A stretch of DNA of 64,000 nt from Mycolicibacterium sp. CBMA 234. Its GTDB lineage: Bacteria > Actinomycetota > Actinomycetes > Mycobacteriales > Mycobacteriaceae. A program made the position numbers and the translations under genes. Every line of letters begins with the position of its first letter. Position 1 is the first letter of the stretch. The stretch is from NCBI RefSeq assembly GCF_009729415.1, contig NZ_MPKW01000037.1:124001-188000 (forward strand), in the 5' to 3' direction. The notes under the pieces are model-generated. The model had not been told where the DNA came from, made no database searches, and saw nothing but the letters and a program-made list of their open reading frames with translations. Positions 32,467 to 39,604 of this stretch are shown here, in pieces.

Positions 32467-32481
32467 TGGAAATAGTTTTCA
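32467..32481. promoter_or_regulatory. Candidate SmtB/Zur operator
   Basis: TGGAAATAGTTTTCA is an imperfect palindrome (arms TG[G/A]AAA and TTT[T/C]CA) 20 bases upstream of smtB, in an AT-rich patch of a GC-rich region. Position and shape fit a metalloregulator operator; which regulator binds is not known. Confidence 0.45.
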
Positions 32482-32535
32482 TTTAGCTTTCCATGCGTGA
32501 ATCCGCATGTCAAAGGTTCCGTCGGTATCGGCGGA

Positions 32536-32541
32536 TACCGT
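32536..32541 (+). promoter_or_regulatory. -10 box for a leaderless transcript (SIMPL gene)
   Basis: TACCGT fits TANNNT and is followed by exactly 6 bases before ATG 32548, the spacing of mycobacterial leaderless mRNAs. No ribosome-binding site precedes that ATG. Confidence 0.45.
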
Positions 32542-32547
32542 CGTGGC

Positions 32548-33207
32548 ATGACAGCACTGGAAGTCGTGGTCCGCGGGCGTGCTCGCCGCAAGTACGCCGC
32601 CGAGCGGGCAACCGTCGCGGTGACGGCGACCCTGGACGATGCCGACCGCACCGACGTGTACCGCCGCGCGGTCGCCCTGCAGGATCGGCTGATCACCGAT
32701 CTGCGCGGTCTGTGCGACGCCGGTGCCGTGAACACATGGTCGAGTGACCAGCTCCGCGTGTTCAGCTATCGGCCGTACTCGAAGAACGGCCGGGCCCCGC
32801 TGGCATTCCGGGTCGACATCAGGGTCGAAGCGGAATTCGCTGATTTCGAACAGCTTTCGACGTTTCTGGACCGGTGGGCCGTCGAAGACGGGGTCGAGAT
32901 CGGACGCATCGACTGGGACGTCACCGAAGTAAACCGCCAGACGTATGAAGCGGAACTGTGTCAGGAAGCGGTGCGCAACGCCGCGGTGAAAGCACGAGCA
33001 TTCGCCGAGGCTGCGGGCCGCGGTGAGGTGACGGCGGTGCAGTTGGCGGACCCGGGCATGCTGCAAGCGCAGGCCGAATACGACGGCCCACGGGTCATGG
33101 CCATGGCGGCTCCGGCTGGGGGTGCGGGCGGCGGGCCCACCCTGGACCTGCGCCCCGACGACATCACGATCGGGGCCGCGGTGGACGCGAAGTTTGTGGC
33201 CGAATAG
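32548..33207 (+). CDS. SIMPL (DUF541) domain protein
   Basis: 219-aa protein of the SIMPL/DUF541 family (VVVRGRARRKYAAERATVAVTATL at the start; AELCQEAVRNAAVKARAFAEAAGRGEV near the end). Family role is poorly defined. ATG 32548 is chosen because a TANNNT box sits 6 bases upstream and the longer frame adds a non-family extension. No signal peptide is obvious, unlike many Gram-negative relatives. Divergent from smtB. Confidence 0.82.
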   Translation: MTALEVVVRGRARRKYAAERATVAVTATLDDADRTDVYRRAVALQDRLITDLRGLCDAGAVNTWSSDQLRVFSYRPYSKNGRAPLAFRVDIRVEAEFADFEQLSTFLDRWAVEDGVEIGRIDWDVTEVNRQTYEAELCQEAVRNAAVKARAFAEAAGRGEVTAVQLADPGMLQAQAEYDGPRVMAMAAPAGGAGGGPTLDLRPDDITIGAAVDAKFVAE

Positions 33208-33214
33208 CTCCCAC

Positions 33215-33220
33215 TAGTCT
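33215..33220 (+). promoter_or_regulatory. -10 box of glyS
   Basis: TAGTCT matches TANNNT, about 43 bases before the glyS GTG, with AGGAG at 33247-33251 in the leader. Confidence 0.45.
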
Positions 33221-33262
33221 GAACAGGTTGCATCCGACCTGACACAGGAGTGCTCGTACATC

Positions 33263-34648
33263 GTGGCGTCCATCATTGACACCGTTGCCAACCTGGCCAA
33301 ACGCCGGGGCCTCGTCTTCCAGTCGGGCGAGATCTACGGCGGTACCAAGTCAGCGTGGGACTACGGGCCACTGGGTGTCGAGCTCAAGGAGAACATCAAG
33401 CGTCAGTGGTGGCGGTCTGTCATCACCAGCCGTGACGATGTCGTCGGCCTGGACAGCGCGATCATCCTGCCGCGCCAGGTGTGGGTGGCCTCGGGCCACG
33501 TCGCGGTGTTCAACGACCCGCTGGTCGAGTGCCTGAACTGCCACAAGCGGCAGCGGCAGGACCACATGCAGGAGGCCTACGCCCTGAAGAAGGGCCTGGA
33601 CGATCCCGATACCGTGCCGATGGACGAGATCGTCTGCCCGGACTGTGGCACCAAGGGGCAGTGGACCGAGCCGCGCGACTTCAACATGATGCTCAAGACC
33701 TTCCTCGGCCCCATCGAGTCTGAAGAAGGCATGCACTACCTGCGCCCCGAGACCGCGCAGGGCATCTTTGTGAACTTCGCCAACGTGGTGACCACGGCCC
33801 GCAAGAAGCCGCCGTTCGGTATCGGCCAGATCGGCAAGAGCTTCCGCAACGAGATCACCCCGGGCAACTTCATCTTCCGCACCCGTGAGTTCGAGCAGAT
33901 GGAGATGGAGTTCTTCGTCGAGCCGTCGACTGCGCCGGAATGGCACAAGTATTGGATCGAGACCCGGCTGCAGTGGTACATCGACCTCGGTATCAACCCG
34001 GAGAACTTGCGGCTGTACGAACACCCGCTGGAGAAGCTGTCGCACTACAGCGCCGGCACCACCGACATCGAGTACAAGTTCGGCTTCGCCGGCAACCCGT
34101 GGGGTGAGCTGGAAGGCATCGCCAACCGCACCAACTTCGACTTGACCACGCACAGTGAGCATTCCGGCGTCGACCTGTCGTTCTACGACCAGGGCGCCGA
34201 CACCCGCTTCGTGCCGTACGTCATCGAACCGGCAGCCGGCCTGACCCGTTCGCTGATGGCGTTCCTGGTCGACTCGTACCACGAGGACGAGGCCCCCAAC
34301 GCCAAGGGCGGTGTCGACAAGCGCACTGTGCTCAAGCTCGATCCGCGGCTCGCCCCGGTCAAGGCGGCAGTACTTCCGTTGTCGCGCAACGCCGATCTGT
34401 CGCCGAAGGCCCGTGACCTCGCTGCCGAACTGCGCAAGAACTGGAATGTCGAGTTCGACGACGCCGGCGCCATCGGTCGCCGCTACCGTCGCCAGGACGA
34501 GATCGGTACGCCGTACTGCATCACGGTCGACTTCGATTCGCTCGAAGACCACGCGGTGACGATTCGTGAGCGCGACGCCATGACGCAGGAGCGCGTCGCC
34601 ATCGACGCGGTCAGCGACTACCTGGCGGTGCGCCTCAAGGGCTGCTGA
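33263..34648 (+). CDS. glyS: Glycyl-tRNA synthetase (class II, homodimeric type)
   Basis: 461-aa class II aminoacyl-tRNA synthetase charging tRNA-Gly. GTG start; N-terminal LAKRRGLVFQSGEIYGG and WDYGPLGVELK, a zinc-type pair CLNC... CPDC (about 90-130), motif 2 region FRNEITPGNFIFRTREFEQMEMEFF, and motif 3 region EPAAGLTRSLMAFL. Anticodon-binding C-terminus with VEFDDAGAIGRRYRRQDEIGTPYCITVDF. Ends at a strong hairpin. Matches Rv2357c. Confidence 0.97.
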   Translation: MASIIDTVANLAKRRGLVFQSGEIYGGTKSAWDYGPLGVELKENIKRQWWRSVITSRDDVVGLDSAIILPRQVWVASGHVAVFNDPLVECLNCHKRQRQDHMQEAYALKKGLDDPDTVPMDEIVCPDCGTKGQWTEPRDFNMMLKTFLGPIESEEGMHYLRPETAQGIFVNFANVVTTARKKPPFGIGQIGKSFRNEITPGNFIFRTREFEQMEMEFFVEPSTAPEWHKYWIETRLQWYIDLGINPENLRLYEHPLEKLSHYSAGTTDIEYKFGFAGNPWGELEGIANRTNFDLTTHSEHSGVDLSFYDQGADTRFVPYVIEPAAGLTRSLMAFLVDSYHEDEAPNAKGGVDKRTVLKLDPRLAPVKAAVLPLSRNADLSPKARDLAAELRKNWNVEFDDAGAIGRRYRRQDEIGTPYCITVDFDSLEDHAVTIRERDAMTQERVAIDAVSDYLAVRLKGC

Positions 34649-34660
34649 GCCTCTTCCTCC

Positions 34661-34716
34661 GAGCAGACACAAAGCTGCCCCTTTCCTACGGGAGAGGGGC
34701 AGTTTTGTGTCTGCTC
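34661..34716. terminator. Long hairpin terminator after glyS
   Basis: Two 26-base arms (34661-34686 and 34691-34716) pair completely, apart from two G-U wobbles, round a TACG loop; the outer part is GAGCAGACACAAA and the inner part contains GCCCC/GGGGC. Twelve bases after the glyS stop; symmetrical, so it could work in both directions. Confidence 0.85.
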
Positions 34717-35063
34717 GGCAACCGTTCTTGAGCGCCTTCTGACCGATTCGGGACAACGCGTTGGCTAATTTCTTCGCAGGTCTTCCAAAGTGGGCACTTG
34801 GGAAGTTAGAGTCCCCAATTAGGCGGATCGGAAGAAGGGGGTTAATCTTTGCTGGCAGCCGACGGGTCCCAGCTTCGTCGGCAGCTTCTAGCTCGCGGTG
34901 GGCCGTCCGCCCCGATGGTGGCCCACCGTTGAGCGCTCTGTGTCGGTGGCATTCGGTGCGGACTGAACGCACTCGGATTGCGTTCAGTGGCAACGATGCG
35001 CGCGCCGTACTGAGCGGTACCTGTCCTATGCGTGGAAGTCTTTGACGAAGGGTTTGAACAAGG
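34717..35063. other. Intergenic region upstream of the PGRS gene
   Basis: 347 bp without a convincing gene. Frames here have atypical residue content (a 94-codon + frame rich in Arg/Ser/Gly lacks any recognisable motif). Presumably it holds the promoter of the PGRS gene; I see no clear -10 box or operator. Confidence 0.4.
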
Positions 35064-36662
35064 ATGCATGACTTGACAGCTCATGGTGGCCAGCGCGCGG
35101 CTAAGGTCGCGAAGCGCTCTGCTGTGCGGCGAATTGCCCAGCAGCGCAATGCCACTCGACTGCTCGCCGGTGGCATTCTGGCCGCTGGCTTGGCAGCTGC
35201 GGGTGCGGGTATGGGCGTCGCCGCAGCCGATTCAAGTGTGGATTGCGCTGCTGGTGCAGTGGCATGCGGTGCCCGCAATGTCGCGGCCGTGGCGCCAGTG
35301 GCTTACAACGGTCCGTTCCTGGGCCTGATCGGTAACGGCATCGATGCCAAGGCCGACTGCACGGGTGCTTCCTGCAACGGTGGCGCCGGTGGTCTGCTGT
35401 GGGGCAGCGGCGGCAAGGGCGCGAATGGCGGCAATGGCGGTAACGCTGGTTTGCTGTTCGGTACCGGTGGTACCGGTGCCGCGGGCGCCGACGGCCAGAA
35501 GGGCGGCAATGGCGGCACTGGCGGTCTGCTGATCGGCAACGGTGGCAATGGTGGTGCCGGCGGCGCGGGCGCCAACGGTGGCAACGGTGGCAATGGTTCG
35601 TTCCTGCTGGCCGGCAACGGTGGCAAGGGCGGCGACGGTGGCCTGGGCGCCAACGGCGGGAGTGGCGGCAACGGCTCGCTGCTGGCGCTGGGTAACGGCG
35701 GCGCTGGAGGCGCTGGCGGCAACGCAACCGCCACCACAGCTGGCGGTAACGGCGGTAACGGCGGCAGCGGATCATTCCTGCTGATAGGCACCGGCGGCGC
35801 CGGCGGCGCTGGCGGCACTGCCCTCAACGGCGTCTCCGGCACCAACCCCACCCCCAACGGCACCCAAGCCGCCAACGGCACCGACAGTCCAAACGATTAC
35901 CAGGGCAACCCTCCTACGGTGAGCGGCTCAGGGACCGACGGCGCCAATGGAACCGCGGGACAGGCCGGCGGCAACGGCGGCAATAGTGGCAACTCGGGTT
36001 CCAACGGCAGCACCTCGATTTCCGGGAACGGCGGTAACGGCGGAACCGGGGGCGCGGGAGCTGCCGGCGGTAACGGCGGCAATGCCGGGTGGGCCGCGTC
36101 GAATCCGGGCACCGCCACCTCCGGTAACGGCGGTGACGGCGGTGCTGGCGGTGCTGGTGCCAACGGTGGCAATGGCGGGAACGGCGGCAACTCGTTCAGC
36201 AGCGTTGGCACTGCCAACGCTGGTAACGGCGGTGCCGGCGGTGTCGGCGGTAACGGTGTCGCCGGCACGGCAGGCGCCGCCGGTGGTAAGGGCGGCAACG
36301 GCGGTAGCGGTTCGCTGTTGGGCGGAGGCAGCGGAAGCGGCGGCTCCGGTGGCACCGGCGGCACCGGCGGCGCCGGAACCAACGGCGGCAACGGCGGTAA
36401 TGGCGGGAACGGCGGCTCCGGTGGCCTGCACTGGCCAGCCGGTCAGCACACCTTGCCAGGCACCAGCGGCACTGGCGGTGCGGGCGGCGCCGGTGGCACT
36501 GGCGGTGCAGGCGGTGCGGGCGGCGCGGGCGGTACCGGCGGCAAGGCTGGCTCCACCGGACTGTTCGGAACCCCCGGTAAGGCTGGCAGCACGGGTGCTA
36601 CCGGCAGCGCTGGCGCATCAGGCGCGAATGGCACAGCAGGCTCGGCCGGCAAAAATGGCTAG
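35064..36662 (+). CDS. PGRS-type Gly/Asn/Ala-rich exported protein without a PE domain
   Basis: 532-aa protein. N-terminus is not a PE domain: a basic stretch (KVAKRSAVRRIAQQRNATR), then a hydrophobic export segment (LLAGGILAAGLAAAGAGMGVAAA), a short Cys-containing part (VDCAAGAVACGARN) and C-terminal to residue 105 almost only Gly-Gly-X repeats (GGNGGN, GGAGGAGANG, GGSGSLL). This is the PGRS repeat, otherwise known fused to PE domains. Predicted to be secreted by Sec and to lie in the cell envelope; function unknown. Start chosen at the first ATG; AAGGG is about 12 bases upstream. Ends in GSAGKNG. Confidence 0.8.
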   Translation: MHDLTAHGGQRAAKVAKRSAVRRIAQQRNATRLLAGGILAAGLAAAGAGMGVAAADSSVDCAAGAVACGARNVAAVAPVAYNGPFLGLIGNGIDAKADCTGASCNGGAGGLLWGSGGKGANGGNGGNAGLLFGTGGTGAAGADGQKGGNGGTGGLLIGNGGNGGAGGAGANGGNGGNGSFLLAGNGGKGGDGGLGANGGSGGNGSLLALGNGGAGGAGGNATATTAGGNGGNGGSGSFLLIGTGGAGGAGGTALNGVSGTNPTPNGTQAANGTDSPNDYQGNPPTVSGSGTDGANGTAGQAGGNGGNSGNSGSNGSTSISGNGGNGGTGGAGAAGGNGGNAGWAASNPGTATSGNGGDGGAGGAGANGGNGGNGGNSFSSVGTANAGNGGAGGVGGNGVAGTAGAAGGKGGNGGSGSLLGGGSGSGGSGGTGGTGGAGTNGGNGGNGGNGGSGGLHWPAGQHTLPGTSGTGGAGGAGGTGGAGGAGGAGGTGGKAGSTGLFGTPGKAGSTGATGSAGASGANGTAGSAGKNG

Positions 36663-36717
36663 CTAAAGGTTCGCGGCCCGATCGGAGCACGTTGTGTTCG
36701 GATCGGGTCGCGAATCA

Positions 36718-36802
36718 ACGGCGCCACTGGTCGTGCCGATAGTGGTGGCCGATGGCGGGTGGTGCCGCCGGCTCTGCCGGTCACGCCGGCGCCAACGGCT
36801 GA
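36718..36802 (+). pseudogene. Fragment of a PGRS repeat 3' end
   Basis: After the PGRS stop, bases 36718-36750 read NGATGRADSGG in one frame, then a one-base shift is needed to read GAAGSAGHAGANG followed by TGA at 36800-36802. This mirrors the end of the intact gene (GANGTAGSAGKNG). It looks like a decayed second PGRS tail left by repeat recombination or an earlier longer gene end. Confidence 0.45.
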
Positions 36803-36817
36803 CCCCAATAAGTGAAG

Positions 36818-36856
36818 GTGAGTGCCGCTCCGGTCTCGCGCCGGGGCGGCACTCAC
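36818..36856 (+). terminator. Hairpin terminator after the PGRS region
   Basis: GTGAGTGCCGC (36818-36828) pairs perfectly with GCGGCACTCAC (36846-36856), with a further CCGG pair inside; a short T-rich tail (GTTTTG) follows at 36860-36865. Confidence 0.75.
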
Positions 36857-37002
36857 TCGGCGTTTTGCGCTAGCTGCAACAATCAATCAGGCCGCGCAAG
36901 CGGCTAGAGTACTTTTTCAAGTTGATCACTTTTAACCGGCGAGTTCGCCTGCGGTGCAGGCTTATTGGCTCGTCGGCTCAACCGAGCGATAGGAATCTCG
37001 AC

Positions 37003-37512
37003 ATGGCTGCGGCTGCTGAAGCTGACTCTGTCACGACGACCACCGGGCAGCGCTGGATCGCACCCGTCGCACTGTTGGTGGCGGTTGTCGCTGTTGCGCT
37101 CGCCGCGTGGGCATTGGCGCGTCCGTCGCAGCCGAGTCCACAACAGGCTGCGCAGCCGACCGCACAGCCAACGAAGGACGACTCCAAGGGAGCCGTCTGC
37201 GGTGCGTTCGACACCGTCAGCCAGGCTGTCGGCGTTCAGACCCACTTGGACCTTGGACCCGAGCCGCTTCCGCAGGCCGCGGTGGCGGGCAATGCTCGCT
37301 TGGCGTTGGTCGGCGGTGGTCAATACCTGGTCAATGCCGTCGGACCGGGTACGCCGCAGGAACTTGCGGACGCGGTGCGCGCGTTCGGCAATAGCCTGAC
37401 TACCGTCGGGATCAATGCGCTCGCCGGAACGCCCAACTCCGATCCGGCTCAGACTGAGCGGTTGAAGCAGGCTGAGGCCCACCGCAGTACGGTCGCCGGA
37501 CTTTGCGCGTGA
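37003..37512 (+). CDS. Membrane-anchored protein, function unknown
   Basis: 169-aa protein: about 15 cytoplasmic residues, one transmembrane helix (WIAPVALLVAVVAVALAAWALA), a Pro/Gln/Thr-rich spacer (PSQPSPQQAAQPTAQPT) and an extracytoplasmic domain with two Cys (in GAVCGAFDTVSQAVG and at the C-terminal GLCA), which may form a disulfide. ATG 37003 has ATAGGA upstream; the longer frame adds a non-conserved Arg-rich stretch. Stops 78 bases before the ABC1 kinase gene. Confidence 0.72.
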   Translation: MAAAAEADSVTTTTGQRWIAPVALLVAVVAVALAAWALARPSQPSPQQAAQPTAQPTKDDSKGAVCGAFDTVSQAVGVQTHLDLGPEPLPQAAVAGNARLALVGGGQYLVNAVGPGTPQELADAVRAFGNSLTTVGINALAGTPNSDPAQTERLKQAEAHRSTVAGLCA

Positions 37513-37590
37513 TTGCGGGATCGCGGCCCTCGGCGGGATAGCACCGGCCAATGTGCGCTGGCTGCGACACGAGTGGCAGGCGGGGGATCG

Positions 37591-38988
37591 GTGTCTGACG
37601 AACTGGCGACGGGCCGTGTGCGTCGTGCATCCGCGGTGGCCGGTTTGGCCGTTCGCACGCTCGGTGGGCATGCACTCGCAAGTGCTCGCGAGCGAATCGG
37701 TGCGTCAGGGGCCGTCGACCGATTCCACGACCGCAATGCGGAGCGCTACTTCGAGGTGTTCGGTCGCTCCAAGGGTGTACTGATGAAGGCCGCCCAGATG
37801 ACCTCGATGGTGGATACGTCGTCGCCCGATAGTGAGTTCGCGCCCTATCGCCGAGCGTTGTCGCGGTTGCAGAACGAGGCCCCCGGCATGCCGGGGGACG
37901 TCGTTCTCGACACGATTCAGTCCGAATTGAAACAACCCATCGACCGAGTGTTCGCGGAGATCAGCGCCGAGCCAGTGGCAACCGCGTCCATCGGACAGGT
38001 GCATGTGGCCACGCTCGTGGACGGTCGGTCGGTGGCGGTCAAGGTGCAGTACCCCGGGGTGGCTGCCGCGATTCGTGCGGATCTGGCGAATACTGAACTG
38101 CTCGTGGCGTTTTGGCAGATGATCCAGGCGGGCAACGGAGTCCGCGTCGCGGGCCTGCGGGAGATTGCGGCCGGGGTGGCCGAGCGCATCGCGGCCGAGG
38201 TCGACTATCGGCAAGAGGCGGCCAATATCGCAGCGGTCCACAGTTTGTACGGCGACCATCCGTTCATCCGGGTGCCGGAGCTGATCTCCGAGGCATCCGG
38301 CGACCGCGTGCTGACCATGACCTATATCGATGGCCTCGATTGGAGCGATGCGCAGCAGGCCGATGCAGAGTTGAAGAACTCGTGGGCGGAGGTCATATTC
38401 CGGTTCATGGCCGGCTCGTACCGCAACGGCAGCCTGTATCAAGGGGACCCGCATCCGTGGAACTTCCGGTTCGGGACCGACGGCACCGTCGGCTTTGTCG
38501 ATTTCGGCTGTGTGGCGACCATGACCGAGCGGTATCGACGGGCAATCGTCGAAATCGGCCGGCATACCTACGACGGCCGCCCCGACGAGCTGCACCAGGT
38601 GATGGTTGAGGCGGGTTTCCTGCCAGACCCGACGGCGTTGAGTCCGGCCGAGGTGATGCAGTGGTGGCGGGACATGCTGCAGGAACTGGTGGGTCCACAG
38701 CCCGTGACCTACTCAACTGAGTCCATCAGTCGGCTGATGAGTACGTTTGCGGACGCGCGATCTGAGGATCACCCACAGCGTCACCTGGTGCCGCCCCGCG
38801 AATTCGTCATGATGTCCCGGATCGAGTTTGGGCACGCCGCCATCTTCGGCGGACTGAATGCGACGTTCCATTCACGCGCGGTGATGGACGAATTAGATGG
38901 TGTGGCACCGCCTCTGACGCCATTGGGTCACGTGCACGACGAATGGGTTCGGCGCCGCGGGCTGCCCTACGGTATGCAGGCGCGCTGA
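37591..38988 (+). CDS. ABC1/AarF-family atypical kinase
   Basis: 465-aa member of the UbiB/ABC1/ADCK protein-kinase-like family, linked to lipid/quinone metabolism in other organisms. The family KxGQ-type motif reads KAAQM (about 70), followed by FAEISAEPVATASIGQVHVATL, VAVKVQYPG (VAVK lysine, about 148), EVDYRQEAAN, QGDPHPWNFRF and VDFGCVA. GTG 37591 with GGGGGA upstream is preferred over the longer frame at 37513. Confidence 0.88.
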   Translation: MSDELATGRVRRASAVAGLAVRTLGGHALASARERIGASGAVDRFHDRNAERYFEVFGRSKGVLMKAAQMTSMVDTSSPDSEFAPYRRALSRLQNEAPGMPGDVVLDTIQSELKQPIDRVFAEISAEPVATASIGQVHVATLVDGRSVAVKVQYPGVAAAIRADLANTELLVAFWQMIQAGNGVRVAGLREIAAGVAERIAAEVDYRQEAANIAAVHSLYGDHPFIRVPELISEASGDRVLTMTYIDGLDWSDAQQADAELKNSWAEVIFRFMAGSYRNGSLYQGDPHPWNFRFGTDGTVGFVDFGCVATMTERYRRAIVEIGRHTYDGRPDELHQVMVEAGFLPDPTALSPAEVMQWWRDMLQELVGPQPVTYSTESISRLMSTFADARSEDHPQRHLVPPREFVMMSRIEFGHAAIFGGLNATFHSRAVMDELDGVAPPLTPLGHVHDEWVRRRGLPYGMQAR

Positions 38989-39093
38989 CGGCCGCCTGCT
39001 CGTTGCGGCCTGAAATTACTGCCTGAAATTGCCGCCGGGGACGTGCCGCGGGCTCGAATAGGATGTGAGCCAAGGGGATTGAAGGGGGCGGCG

Positions 39094-39573
39094 GTGGGTG
39101 TTCTCGGCGCATTTATGTCAACATGGGACGACGCGCGCGCGATGTTCGGTTCGGGCGCACCGGTTGGCGGTTCCGAATTCGACATGAGTGATCGGTTCCG
39201 CGAATTGCGGAGCAGGGTCCTCGCGGCTGTGCCTGAAGGAGACTGGACCGGGCCTGGCGCCGAGGCGTACGCGGACCGCAATCGCCAGCAGGCCGGAACC
39301 ATCGCGAGACTTGCCGCCCTTGACCGGCGTCTAAGCCTTGAGATCGACCGTTCGGCAGCCGTAGTGGTGGCAGGCCGTCGTGATCTGGACTCCGTCAGAC
39401 AATGGGTAATCGATACCGCTGCCAGCGTGCCACCCACCGCTGCGGGCGAACGGACTCTGCTGCCTGTGGTGGCCAAGGGGACTGCTGAGATCGCCGAAAT
39501 CCTCAATCGGTCGACCGGCGATATGAATGGCATCGCAGCGCGCATCCGCGCTATCGGCACGCGTTATGAGTAA
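39094..39573 (+). CDS. Orphan EspA-like N-terminal-domain protein
   Basis: 159-aa helical protein. The segment DWTGPGAEAYADRNRQQAG, then IARLAALDRRLSLEI, corresponds to the WLGSAADKYAGKN...LADLDRQLISLI region of EspA, but there is no Pro-rich linker or C-terminal domain. GTG 39094 with GAAGGGGG at 5 bases is taken as start; ATG 39115 is an alternative. It is next to a TPM-domain gene (Rv2345-like); in M. tuberculosis ESX genes esxO/esxP lie just beyond Rv2345. Probably an ESX-related substrate or partner (inference). Confidence 0.7.
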   Translation: MGVLGAFMSTWDDARAMFGSGAPVGGSEFDMSDRFRELRSRVLAAVPEGDWTGPGAEAYADRNRQQAGTIARLAALDRRLSLEIDRSAAVVVAGRRDLDSVRQWVIDTAASVPPTAAGERTLLPVVAKGTAEIAEILNRSTGDMNGIAARIRAIGTRYE

Positions 39574-39604
39574 GCGGTTCCTGCTCACGCAGGAACTGGA
39601 GGTA

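Noticed and set aside
34761..35045. 94-codon frame upstream of the PGRS gene
   Set aside because: No ribosome-binding site, no hydrophobic or motif content, atypical residue composition.
35370..36600. Repeat array that might look like CRISPR
   Set aside because: The units are codon-level Gly-Gly-X repeats of varying length, in frame, without fixed spacers or cas genes.
35101..36652. Antisense Pro-rich frames across the PGRS gene
   Set aside because: These are the complement of Gly-Gly-Asn codons; no start signals or motifs.
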